The translations under genes were made by a program, and so were the position numbers. Below, piece after piece: positions 9,601-17,904 of a stretch of DNA of 24,022 nt. Every line of letters begins with the position of its first letter. The stretch's first letter is position 1. This stretch comes from Dentipellis sp. KUC8613 (taxonomy: Eukaryota; Basidiomycota; Agaricomycetes; Russulales; Hericiaceae): assembly GCA_002286715.1 (NCBI GenBank), contig NSJX01000069.1:1-24022 (forward strand). The letters run 5' to 3'. The notes beneath the pieces were generated by a model. The model saw only the letters and a list, made by a program, of their open reading frames with translations. It did no database searches and had not been told where the DNA came from.

Positions 9601-10684
9601 TGGCAGCACTGAAACCATCCCGGCGGTGCAGCAACACCCGCATTCGACTCTCCCTTTCGCTATCAGCATTGCTGCCGATCGTAAAGCTGCAATACAGGAA
9701 GATGAAGACTGCAATGCACGAATCAAGATCTACACGGACGGGTCTGCACAGGATGGTAAGGTAGGAGCCTCGGCGATCCTTCTACGGGCCGGCAAGGCTC
9801 CCAGGGTTCTTCGCTATCATTTGGGGACCATAGCAGAGCACACCGTCTACGAAGCCGAACTCACGGGACTCCTCCTAGCTGCTCACCTCATTCGTACAGA
9901 GCCCAATTCCCGCAAGGACATCGCCATCGCACTTGACAACCAAGCTGCCATAGCTGCGCTCCGACCCGGCAAGTCTAAATCAGGCCGCCATCTCGCCACT
10001 CGTTTTGTCGAAGAAGTTCGCGCGCTCCAGAAACAACGCCGACCGAAGCCCCGCACGCGGAGAACACGACACAGTAGCGGCTTCAACGTGAAAGTCAGAT
10101 GGATTGCGGGGCACGAGGATGTCGATGGGAATGAGATGGCAGATACAGAAGCAAAGAAGGCAGCAGCGGGCGATGCCAGTCCAAGTGCGCAGCTCCCCAA
10201 GTATCTCCGCTCACCCATTCCCCGCAGTATTGTCGCCCTGCGCCAAGCGCATCACGCAGACCTGAAAGCACGGGCCGCTCTCCTCTGGCAACAATCTCCT
10301 CGTTATGCCCGGTACTCTGCGTTCGACAAGCGACTACCGGGTCCCGGCTACCTGAAAACCGTCGCCAACATCTCCCGTGCACAAGCTAGCATTTATTTTC
10401 AACTCCGATCCGGTCACGTCGCCCTCAATCAATACCTGCACCGTATCGCTCACGACGATGAGCGCGTGTCGGCCACCTGCTCCGCTTGCAATATCAGCAC
10501 GGAGTCTGTTCACCACTTCATGCTCGAATGTCCAGCATACCGGCGGGAACGACATCACCTCGAGCGACTCTGGCGACACCGCGCACTCGACCTCCGCTTC
10601 CTTCTCTCCTCGCGCGATGCCCTAACCTCCGTACTGCAATATATTAAAGCGACCGGACGCTTTCCACACCTCGGTGAGGTTTAG
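6602..10684 (+). CDS. LINE ORF2: AP endonuclease - reverse transcriptase - RNase H polyprotein
   Basis: This is the element's catalytic protein, which nicks the target and reverse-transcribes the RNA there. Residue numbers count from an in-frame ATG at 6563; the ATG at 6602 (residue 14) is preferred because it overlaps the ORF1 stop as ATGACTGA. The endonuclease shows N30, E58 (IAIQEPA), D204 and N206 (LGDFNRHH) and the STDH motif with D291-H292. The RT (about 520-790) shows ASGPDGIP, D664 in FLDIEGAF, GIGQGDPLS and YVDD at 755-758. RNase H shows D1059 (YTDGS), E1099, D1125 and D1194. A C-terminal finger, CSAC..HH..C, lies at ~1306-1323. The basic patch RRTRRLRQLARRRRRGRR near residue 93 is unusual within the endonuclease. 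The length (1360-1373 aa) suits Tad1-like elements. No stop or frameshift was seen. Confidence 0.96.
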   Translation: MTEESNDAPRLRILQANVNRSYDSMAHLLNAKDVSQDYDIIAIQEPALNFLNNPSLSPYWRSIYPMGHKVKTQSDLDRERRTRRLRQLARRRRRGRRPLSPINDPPSEPASRSLLLVNVALDTNSYAPITDLPSLDVTAMQLHGEYGKLTLFNIYNDCEHSDTLALLSDYLRSHEDLVSDDDSAHIIWLGDFNRHHSEWDHARNKRLFTQEAIAAANILLDHVARNGMLMALPPFIDTHEHNVTKKWSRLDHVFCSEALLNTFSICDVVPELRGPSTDHIPIISVLDLPTEPIISPPTRNFRLTDWDKFKARLEEKLDALPPPHTLKDDAEFQLACSQLTSAMQETIAEIVPISTPLPFAKRWWTTDLTKLRTRHNQLSRRSYCMRDFPNHECHAQFHEARQEYRTKIHHEKNQHWRDWLDNASDPDIWTANRYISCPSTDGGKTRIPSLSVVQPDGTVQSITDNNRKSEVLARAFFPPPPPTSSIDPNFVYPTPLQNPGVITTDQIRRHASKLSPYKASGPDGIPNIVLTRCIEQIINYLYYIFEATFALNVYYDPWREFTTVVLRKPNKPRYDLAKAYRPIALLNTTCKLLTSIIAEELSYLGEHHNLLPAKHFGGRSGRTAVDAVHLLTQRVKDAWRQGQVVSALFLDIEGAFPNAVTSRLLHNLRKRKVPDSIVNFVDRMLQGRSTRLRFDDYSSPTPIAINNGIGQGDPLSMILYLYYNADLLDVPRDPRTEDSIAYVDDAILIAIGANFEVTHGTLKSMMDRSDGAVKWSTDHNSRFEFSKLALIDFASPQNKKIRPDLVLHPSNSPAIIITPSVSTRYLGVIINQSLLWREQWQSAAARGITWTLAVRRLARNSYGLSPAQTRRLYISIALPKMLYAVDVWCVPIHSSPEQADSSRTLGSVGAIAALTRVQRLGAATIVGGLRTSPGDAMDAHANLLPMELTVDKHCHRAAVRLISLPKSHPLYRHAQRCARIYVKHHRSPIHHLMHIYGFRAGSTETIPAVQQHPHSTLPFAISIAADRKAAIQEDEDCNARIKIYTDGSAQDGKVGASAILLRAGKAPRVLRYHLGTIAEHTVYEAELTGLLLAAHLIRTEPNSRKDIAIALDNQAAIAALRPGKSKSGRHLATRFVEEVRALQKQRRPKPRTRRTRHSSGFNVKVRWIAGHEDVDGNEMADTEAKKAAAGDASPSAQLPKYLRSPIPRSIVALRQAHHADLKARAALLWQQSPRYARYSAFDKRLPGPGYLKTVANISRAQASIYFQLRSGHVALNQYLHRIAHDDERVSATCSACNISTESVHHFMLECPAYRRERHHLERLWRHRALDLRFLLSSRDALTSVLQYIKATGRFPHLGEV

Positions 10685-11285
10685 TTGTACATTCACTTGC
10701 GAGCCGATAACAAAATGATTGAACAGCGCTGGCCGTCACCACGCATCGGGCCTGGCGCCCATTGCTCTCATGCTCCCGCTCTCGGATCGACCATCACCTG
10801 CGGATCAGGGATATAGTAGGGGAAGGAAGGCGAGAGGGCATACCTTTCCCCACCGGGGTTTTAACGGTGTCCAAGGACCGCACTCGGGGATATTCGGTGG
10901 TGGGACTCTCAATAGCAGGGTGGAAAGGTCAGGCTATAAGCATGTATTCGTTGCACGAGCCGCCCGTCCCTGCCCGCACACCACCCGTTCATCAACTCCA
11001 CCTCGGCACCACACCAGTGAGCCGCTCCGCACCTACATACTCTCCCTCTCATTCGATCCGTGCAATCTTGTTTGGGGCTCACGCCCTGATTCGGGGTCCT
11101 CACCCTGTCTTGGGGCTCAGGCCCTGGCAAAGGAGCACTTAACGACAATCGATGACTCGAACTTCAAAATCATATATTCAAAACTCTATCCAGTCACACT
11201 CGGCACAACGGGCGGCGGCGGGACTGGGTTCATAGCGCATGTAAAGTCTTATCGAGTGATGTACTCGCATAGGCTAATATATTCC
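10685..11285 (+). other. LINE 3' UTR
   Basis: Between the ORF2 stop (TAG region at 10682-10684) and the poly-A tail lie about 600 bases with no convincing ORF. It contains three 19-bp spaced repeats at 11074, 11093 and 11112 (core GGGGCTCACGCCCTG). The sequence ends AATATATTCC before the A tail, with no separate host-type poly-A signal needed for retrotransposition. Confidence 0.8.
11074..11130 (+). repeat. Three 19-bp tandem repeats in the LINE 3' UTR
   Basis: GGGGCTCACGCCCTGATTC, GGGGTCCTCACCCTGTCTT and GGGGCTCAGGCCCTGGCAA follow one another at exact 19-bp spacing. Each GGG..CCC pair could form a small hairpin. They may be a recognition element for the element's own RT, but this is inference. 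Confidence 0.6.
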
Positions 11286-11310
11286 AAAAAAAAAAAAAAA
11301 AAAAAAAAAA
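11286..11310 (+). repeat. Poly-A tail of the LINE (25 A)
   Basis: This is an unbroken run of 25 A between the 3' UTR and the right target-site duplication. It is a hallmark of non-LTR insertion, and the homogeneous tail suggests recent insertion, subject to homopolymer sequencing error. Confidence 0.9.
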
Positions 11311-11319
11311 GGTACTGAC
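11308..11319 (+). repeat. Target-site duplication, right copy
   Basis: GGTACTGAC follows the A tail and repeats 4657-4665; including three As the match is 12 bp. Removing the LINE and one copy leaves a 56-nt sequence from GTGAGT (4629) to CAG (11338), an intact intron. Confidence 0.85.
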
Positions 11320-11453
11320 CCTGAATCCCACCGCACAGGCTGGCCCTGTTGTGATCTTTGATCCTGAACGAGCCTGCCGACAGCTATCCTTAGCTATTAA
11401 TCCAGTTGCTTAAGTATCAAGACAGTAAACGAAGAGCCACTCACGAGCGATAG
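11320..11453 (+). repeat. Intron-bearing tandem module 1, 3' part
   Basis: This continues the module broken by the LINE. It starts with the intron end CCGCACAG at 11338, then an exon-like piece matching 11750-11835 (both contain AACGAGCC), then GTAAAC at 11425. The stretch from there to the TAG at 11453 is only 29 nt, too short to be a working intron, so this copy looks damaged. Confidence 0.6.
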
Positions 11454-11891
11454 GTGTCTAGTGATAGAAAAGACGGGTGAGAGTGCACTGCGTCTACTGC
11501 GAATGCATCAGCTGCAAACTGTGACGCTGGATAGGAACACGGTGTGCGTAAGTGGGCCCTTCGCTTCGGATATGGCTATGGACTGACATCACTCACTTTG
11601 ACGCGGGAGGTTCAGAGTAGCAATCTTCGCCAGTCCCATCTACTGCAACAGAGAGGCTGTGCCTCATCCGAGTGTGAATGGGTAAACAGATATGTGAGTA
11701 GGTCGACAGCCGACTGGATATGGGTACTCACCTGAGTCCCACGGCACAGATTGTCCTCGCCTCAACCTTTCCATCCTAAACGAGCCAACAACGGCCTTTG
11801 TCAGCCATAAAGCCCGCCGCTTGGGCATGAAGACTGTAAGCAAGTAGCTTGATTGTGAACAAACCGTACAACTCACCTGTTGTATGTTCAG
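11454..11891 (+). repeat. Intron-bearing tandem module 2 (uninterrupted)
   Basis: It repeats module 1 in order. It has a start like 4400, an intron 11548-11615 (GTAAGT..CTGAC..TTCAG, 68 nt), an intron 11694-11749 (GTGAGT..CTCAC..CACAG, 56 nt) and an intron 11836-11891 (GTAAGC..CTCAC..TTCAG, 56 nt). Stops in all frames across the exon-like pieces argue against a protein. Confidence 0.65.
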
Positions 11892-13530
11892 CACAGCTGG
11901 GCAGGAACACTGTCCCACCGACGAGGCATCGGAAATTTGCACTTTTGAAGCTGCGAGAAAAGGTAAGGACAAATCACATATGCTATCACAATGCAGAACG
12001 GGGTAGAACTCACAGAATGCAGGCTCAGTGTGCATAACAATGCCTCTCGGACAATCTAAACAGACGGGCAGGGTAAGCTTGTGCGGCAGGATAAGCACAA
12101 TTGAAGGACATACCGAGAAATACCTCAAGCACTGAGAATGGTGGGTAACAACACCAAAGCAATATGGCATGAGGACTTACTCTGCAAATGAACCAAGGGA
12201 CGGAAACGACAGGAGGGGAGAGGAAGGATGAGCGTGCAAACACAGGAAGAACGGACAGCGTGCCCGGTATATAACGAGCTGAGCCGGCTTGGCGAGGCTC
12301 CGCAGTGTCCGTGCGCTGGCACATGGAGACGTGATACGGCAGCGGTTGCGACGCGTGATCAAGCATTTAGCGTCGCTCATTTCTGGACCCGGATTTTCCG
12401 GAAGATGCACGGCGGAGGCAGACACGGAGGACAAGGCCCGTCTATGAGAGAAAGGGATGGACAGTCCTCTCTGAATGACGGAGATGATAGTCCTTTTGAA
12501 CAGAAGATAATACTTACTGCAGTGTCTGAGGATGGCAGTGTGGCCATGAAGTACCGGCAACGGGCTGTCTTCAGATAGACATGCACTCACGGCAGACTAT
12601 CCACGGCAACTGAATAATCAAAAGTGAGAACGGGAAGCCATGGAGACCAATATGAGTGTGTGAGCAGTGGATGATGCAGCACAGATCGAGCAATGACACG
12701 GCATCGTTCCCATGCTAAACTCGCGTCGAGTGTCTGCCGCGCACTCAGTCCTGACAGGAATGAACCACAAAATCCACATTTGTGCACCATCCACTGGCCG
12801 ATATGGCTGCAGAAAAATGCAGTAGACAGGTCTTGTGTACAGCAATGCCTGACTGCTTTTTTCGGGGTATCGGAAATGCTCCAGAGCTCACAAAAATCGA
12901 AATACACTCAGATGACATTCTCATAATGCAGCTTATTTTAGAACTGACACGACTGATACTGCCGGAAATCACACTGATGCCTTGGCATCTTTCTCCTGAT
13001 CTTACCGCAAATTAGTGCTCATGATTTGCAGACAACAGCTGCCCGGAGAGCAGGGAGCGGGGATGGATGGTCAGAGGTCTCTGAGCATGGAGGACGGGCA
13101 GGATGTATCAGAGGATCTCCGAGGAGCTGCGAGATCAGTGGTGCAATGTGACAGGAGAGAAGGGAAATTACAAATGAGTGGGGCACGGAAATCCAGGTCC
13201 GGAACTGTTCCGAGGGACGGAGCGACTCGGTTATAAGTCCTGGATGGCCGTTTGGTTGCCGCTTCTTGCTCTCCCAACTTCCCCCTTCTCCCATCTGCGA
13301 GCACTGTGTCGGGGTGAACCAGATGGCTCAGAGGCATCGAGTAAGTTTCTTTCCTATGTGATAAGACTCGAATGCTTACCTTTCTTCTGCAGTGTCGCTG
13401 TTCATGCTTGTTACCCACAAATCCTGGAGCACAGAGGATACACCTCTACACCTTTCTTCATCCCTAATCCCATGCTCATCTCATCTCCTGTTGTGCACTC
13501 TGCAGACTGCATATGACGTGCCCAACGGTG
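11892..13530 (+). other. Non-coding region with further intron signals
   Basis: No recognisable protein is seen on either strand. Good intron signals are 11963-12022 (GTAAGG..CTCAC..TGCAG, 60 nt) and 13341-13392 (GTAAGT..CTTAC..TGCAG, 52 nt), plus a donor GTAAGC at 12073 without a clear acceptor. Base composition is less GC-rich than the following array. It may belong to the same spliced non-coding unit as the modules before it. Confidence 0.4.
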
Positions 13531-13919
13531 CCCGGATTTTCTGGATTTCGGCCCCATGGCGAGCATTCACCGGAAGTTGCAGCGGTAACCTTTCGATGTC
13601 GATGGTGTGTTCAAATCTGTGGCCTCGCACACGCGCAGCTTTATCCAGCACTGCGCTGCCACTCACCCAACCTCGACATCCACCCCGCACTCCCCGCTCT
13701 CCGCATTCCCGACACCCCCTACTGCCCGCCCACTGTCTCGCCGTCACTGTGCACCGAGATTTGTCTGCACACTGTGTTTCCAGCTGCCCCCGTCGTTGTC
13801 GCAACGGGCTTCGCCAGTCCCCTCCCAGAACGCAAAATGAGCGCCCAAAGACGCCCAAAATTTCAGGATTTCGGCCTCCCGCGGCGAGCGGGCGTGCGCT
13901 GCCCTAGGACAATCCATCG

Positions 13920-13940
13920 GTGTCAGCGGTGCACTGACAC
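13920..13940 (+). repeat. Array hairpin, unit 1
   Basis: GTGTCAG (13920-13926) pairs with CTGACAC (13934-13940), a 7-bp stem around a 7-nt loop. Confidence 0.6.
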
Positions 13941-14106
13941 GTTCTGGGGCGCCGCGGGCGTGCGCGGAGCTGCACGCAGCGCAGCGACCGCCGGCATCCT
14001 CTTCCTCCTACCTCCTCGCGTGCGCGGTTTCCCTTGCAACAAGCCCATGTTCTCGTCGTCCCCAGCGCACGAAATAAGCGCCCGAAAGCATCCAAAATTT
14101 CAGGAT

Positions 14107-14345
14107 TTCGGCCCCCCCCCGCCAACCGGCCCAACGGTTTCCAAGGAAAACCCCCCCGGGGCAACGGTTCCCCGAAAACCCGTTGGGCCGGGCGCCCCCC
14201 CCGAACCGCCCCCAACCCAACCAACGCCCGCAACCCCCCTGCCCCCGCCAACTCCCCTGCCAACAACCCCGCAACCCCGCCCCCCCCACCCCACAAAAAA
14301 ACCCCCAAAAACCCCCCAAAATTCAGGATTTCCGCCCCCCCCCGC
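14107..14345 (+). other. Homopolymer-rich C/A segment inside the array (possible sequence or assembly error)
   Basis: It contains long runs of C and A (for example AAAAAAACCCCC and CCCCCCCGGGG) and almost no T. It is bracketed by two nearly identical ~40-base pieces (TTCAGGATTTC/CCGCC.. then CCAACCGGCCCAACGG) at about 14098-14138 and 14320-14360. No gene is supported. The pattern looks like expanded homopolymers from low-quality reads. Confidence 0.5.
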
Positions 14346-14380
14346 CAACCGGCCCAACGGTGCCCAAGGAAATCCAAACG

Positions 14381-14401
14381 GTGTCAGCGGCGCGCTGACA
14401 C
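14381..14401 (+). repeat. Array hairpin, unit 2
   Basis: GTGTCAGC (14381-14388) pairs with GCTGACAC (14394-14401), an 8-bp stem and 5-nt loop. Confidence 0.6.
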
Positions 14402-14625
14402 GCGTTCCTGCGGCGCGCGCGCGCGGAGCTGCGCGCAGCGCAGCGACCGCCTTCTTCCTTCCCTCCCTCCCGCTACCCGCTATCCGCATGCCGGCGCCGA
14501 CTCGCAACGAGCCCGCCATCCCGTCCTCGCTGGCGCAGACAATAAGCGCCCGCACGTTTCAGGAATGTTGGGATTTTGGGCCCCCCGCGGCGAGCGGGCC
14601 TGCTGTCTTCTGGTGCATCCAAACG

Positions 14626-14646
14626 GTGTCAGCGGCTTGCTGACAC
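14626..14646 (+). repeat. Array hairpin, unit 3
   Basis: GTGTCAGC (14626-14633) pairs with GCTGACAC (14639-14646). The loop differs from unit 2 while the stem is kept. Confidence 0.6.
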
Positions 14647-14720
14647 GCGTTTGTGCGGGGTGGGCGCGCGGAGCTGCGCGTAGCGCAGCGATTGCCGTTC
14701 TTTCTTGCTCCAGCCGCCCG

Positions 14721-16250
14721 TGCGCTCGTATAGCAACTTGCCGCCGCCCCTGCCGCCCCGCACCTTTTCGGCCGCGACGCGCCGACCAGGATGCGCCTCC
14801 CTGGATGCAAGGCGAGCGCTGACGGCGGGTAGGATGTTGGGATCCGGGCCTCCGCGGCGAGCGGTGCTGGAGGGTGTCCAGCGCGATGCACGTGGGACGC
14901 GTGTTCGAATTCGCGTCCGGATGGCCGTCGCCTGTGTCTTCTCGCGCGGCGTTCTCTCGAACGAGGCAACGCGATGGCGCGCGGGAGTGGCGTGTTCTCG
15001 CCTCGGTGGCGAGCGGGATGTTGGGACTGAGTGGGTTCTGCATGGTTGGCGAGGGCAGCGCGCAGACGGTGAGTCGCGCATTCTCCGGGACGACTTCGCA
15101 GTACTTACCTTCTTTCTGTTGTAGTGCCCTGCCGCCCGTCGCGCTGCTCTATGGCCTCAAACATCATCTGCGGCCCCCGGCGGGCCTCGACTATCCCCAC
15201 GCCGACTCGTATGGCCTGACTGCCCGTGCCCGCGGTCGTACTGTGCTCCGAATTGGCTGGGGCGGCGTATATGCGTCGTTTGCACCAGAACTTGGGCTGT
15301 ATTCCGCCTCTGGTGTGCGCGACCGGTGAGCTGCGCATCGTTCGTGGCGGTTCGAGCGTACTCACCGGTCCTGCGCCCGCGGTCTCTCCCATTGCGCTCG
15401 GGCGCGGAACCCGGCCTGCGCACGGTGCCGCGGCGGGTCTCGACTGCCTCCGGTACGCTCACACCGACTCGAGCGGCGCGCGTCGCGGCTCCGCGTATAG
15501 CTCGTGCGGACGGAGGCGCAGGTTGCAGCGCGTCGCAAGCCTCCTACACGGGGGAGGCGACGCATTCAGTAAGATTGCCCGTCATTAAGACGTGCGAGAC
15601 TCGCAGCGGCGTGCGGGCGTCGTCACGCGCTGCGCTGTGCGCTCGGCATGCGCACCACGACCAAGGCTGCTAGTGCGGGCAGTGGCCTGTGCGGCGGCGT
15701 TGGCGGAGGGGCGTATGTGGGGCGGCAGAGCAGCACGTCGGCGCGGGGGCGTCGGGAGCTGTCAAATGAGGCTGTAAGTACCCTTTATTTCGTGTTTTCG
15801 AGCGGGGGACTTACTGTTTCGTCTGCAGTTGCGCTAGCAGATTCGTGTTACTGCGGCCCGTTCGGAGGACGACAGCAGGGGCCGCTCGCGGGCACGGGCT
15901 CGTCCGACAACACGGAGGCGGTACGGGATTCGGTGGAGCGTGCGGAGAGCGCGAGAAGGCGGGTTTTGCGGCGAAAGTCGCCTTTGAGCGGGCCCATATG
16001 GGATATTGAATAGATGGTGGGGGAAGCGAGGCCTTGAAGCCGTCTGCGCAAAGACGGCGAGCGCGCCAGGGCGGATTTCGACGGGGGATGTACCTGGCTA
16101 CTGCCCCCGGTTCCCCCACTCGTCCCAGCCCTTTCTGAGTGTCTGAATCTGCGCGGCCGAGAGCCTTGAGTGAGGAGCCCTGAGAGAGAGACTGCCTGAG
16201 CGTGAGGAGGCCGTGAGATGCACGAAACGCGAGGAAACGCGAGGGAGAGC
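14721..16250 (+). other. GC-rich region without recognisable genes, with intron signals
   Basis: No protein is recognised. Clear intron signals are 15069-15124 (GTGAGT..CTTAC..TTGTAG, 56 nt) and 15774-15828 (GTAAGT..CTTAC..TGCAG, 55 nt); a GTGAGC donor near 15327 has a CTCAC after it but no evident acceptor. Short ORFs are small and overlap on both strands, as expected from GC content. A motif shared with the large repeat (GATGGTGGGGGAAGC) is at 16013-16028. Confidence 0.4.
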
Positions 16251-16564
16251 CTGCCTTGTGCACAGAGGAGCCCCTGCGTGTGCTTTATTCCCTTAAACAA
16301 CGACTATCTTCCTGCTTTATCTGCGGTCCTTGCAACGTCCCGCACATGACCCAACACGACTTGTGTCTTGCACAACTTGAACTGCGAAAGGGCGCGAAAT
16401 GCAAACACAGGAAGGAAAGAGACGCAGAGACAACAGTGAGAGACGCAGACACAGACACAGAGGCAGCACGACCAAGTAGTACTGGCAGCAGTCAGCGTCG
16501 ATGCAAGAGACAAGCTCGAATGCCGCGACTCACTCGCAGCCTCGCGCCGCCGTCTCGGTCCGAC

Positions 16565-16678
16565 CCAATCGAGACGACGCGTCTCGCTGTCTCTCCTGCT
16601 TCTTGCTGCTGCTGCTGCTTCTCCTCGATCCTCACGACGATGGCCTCGCTCACGCCCTCTGCTCTCGACTGTGATTGG
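16565..16678 (+). promoter_or_regulatory. Two CCAAT boxes upstream of the NF-YC gene
   Basis: CCAAT occurs at 16565-16569 (+ strand) and ATTGG, its reverse, at 16674-16678, 30-140 bases before the NF-YC start codon. NF-Y binds CCAAT, so feedback on its own subunit gene is conceivable. The sites may instead lie in the transcribed leader, since the transcription start is not visible. The interval also has a short (GCT)n run near 16604-16618. The rest of 16250-16560 shows nothing clear. Confidence 0.3.
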
Positions 16679-16707
16679 CCCGCTCTGCCCAGTGTGACCC
16701 GCGCGCG

Positions 16708-17672
16708 ATGAGCAACGCGAACAAGCCGTACGTCCAGCCGGGCGAACCTCTTCATGACTTTCTACGGTCGTTCTGGCAGCGCCAGATCACCGCCGCCGAG
16801 GAGGAGACTCCCGACTACCGCCACCCGCCACTGCCCCTCGCACGCATCAAGAAGGTCATGAAGAGCGACCCGGAGGTCAAGGTGCGTCGGCATTCCATCA
16901 TGCTGCGGCGAGACGCTCACACATATGTTCACAGATGATTGCTGCGGACGGTACGTGCACTTACTTGCGTGTTTACTCAGACCAAGGCCGACGCGCCTTT
17001 GATGTTGGCCAGCCCCCATTCTCTTCTGCAAAGCCTGCGAAAGTGCGTCCACCGCCCGTTCCAAGTGACGCCTACGTGACCTCTCTGCAGTATTCATAGC
17101 CGAAATCACCGCCCGCGCGTTCATCATCGCCGACTCCAACAAGCGGCGCACCCTCTCGCGCGCCGACATCGCAAAGGCCCTCGGCAAGTCCGACCAGTTC
17201 GACTTTCTCATCGACATCGTCCCGCGCGAGGAGCCCTTTGGCGCCGTCGGGATCGGCAAGACGGCGGCGGCTGCGGGGGGCGCGAAGAAGGGCAAGGGGG
17301 GCGCGGTGCGTGTTTTGTTATCACAAAAATGCTGTAGAGGCTCATGCCGGGCAGATCGAGCAGGGTGACCCGAGCGACGCGACAGCAGTGGGAGGAGACG
17401 GTGCAGAAAGCAACGAAGTACCGTCAGCGGCGGTACTGGACCACGTACGTGACCCGCCTCACCCGTTCATTCTACCGCTCACGGGCGCGACAGCTCCAAT
17501 CTCTTCTAAACTCCCCAGGAACCATCGACCGCACAGGCATGTCCTGAAGACGCGCGTGTCGCGCCTCCATATACAGTATATCGTGTTCTTGCTTTGTTGT
17601 GCTTCAGCTACGCGTGGTTTGAGTCGTGGCTTCGTATTGTTATTCATTTTGCTTGCAATCAGACTGAAATAG
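16708..17672 (+). CDS. hap5: NF-YC / HAP5: histone-fold subunit of the CCAAT-binding factor (five or six exons)
   Basis: The protein pairs with NF-YB in a histone-fold dimer that recruits NF-YA to bind CCAAT promoters. Exons are 16708-16881, 16935-16950, 17013-17042 and 17091-17305. Introns start GTGCGT, GTACGT, GTGCGT and GTGCGT and end in CAG. The splice restores the family core: FWQRQI, then [71 protein letters not shown] and LIDIVPR. Exons 2 and 3 (16 and 30 nt) are very small. The Trp common in the family after LRA is Phe here (ARAF). After residue 145 the tail is uncertain: an intron 17306-17354 ending GGGCAG is likely. Then either a read-through to TAG at 17672 (about 250 aa) or a further intron 17445-17518 (GTACGT..CCCAG) with a stop at 17701. 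The start is the first ATG giving an NF-YC-like N terminus. Confidence 0.93.
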
Positions 17673-17904
17673 AGTATATGCTGTGGTCCCTGAAGGCCTG
17701 ATCCTGCTGGTGCGTGTGTGCCCAAGGAAGGTAGCTACAACTAGATGAAGACATGTATATATCGGGACACCAATAGGGTAGCCTCTGCGTCTATATATGT
17801 GGCATGTGCCCACTATAGTATGCATTGCTATAACGTCATGGGTTTGCATGGGCGAGAGTTCTTCGCGCGTCCCTTGTTTATGACTTCCAAACCATGCCTC
17901 GCAT

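Larger units (their letters stand above)
4666..11310 (+). mobile_element. Full-length non-LTR retrotransposon (LINE), Tad1-like
   Basis: The 6.6-kb element has a short 5' leader (4666-4782), ORF1 (4783-6609), ORF2 (overlapping ORF1, ending 10684), a 3' UTR (10685-11285) and 25 terminal A residues (11286-11310). It is flanked by 9-12-bp target-site duplications and shows no terminal repeats, as expected of target-primed reverse transcription. ORF2 has the order AP endonuclease, reverse transcriptase, RNase H, CCHC finger typical of fungal Tad1-clade elements. Both ORFs are uninterrupted and the visible catalytic residues are present, so the insertion looks young and possibly competent. It sits in sense orientation within an intron-like sequence. 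Confidence 0.95.
13531..14720 (+). repeat. GC-rich tandem repeat array
   Basis: Units share TTTCAGGATTTCGGCC (near 13860, 14098 and 14320; weaker at 13547 and 14565), then CGGTGTCAGCGG..CTGACAC, then GCGCGGAGCTGC.CGCAGCGCAGCGA (near 13964, 14425 and 14666), then a C/T-rich stretch. The spacing of the hairpin is 461 and 245 bp; the larger interval holds an extra homopolymer-rich insert. Degenerate pieces (GGGATCCGGGCCTCCGCGGCGAGCGG near 14838) continue to about 15030. Long open frames through it are compositional. Confidence 0.75.

Noticed and set aside
13513..14643. Open frame of 376 codons, Pro-rich
   Set aside because: It runs through the GC-rich array and poly-C segment, where stops are rare by composition. 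The opposite strand is equally open, and no domain or sensible start is visible.
16256..16711. Open frame just upstream of NF-YC
   Set aside because: It is in a different frame from NF-YC, of low complexity (Ser/Cys runs from a GCT repeat), and most likely promoter or leader DNA.
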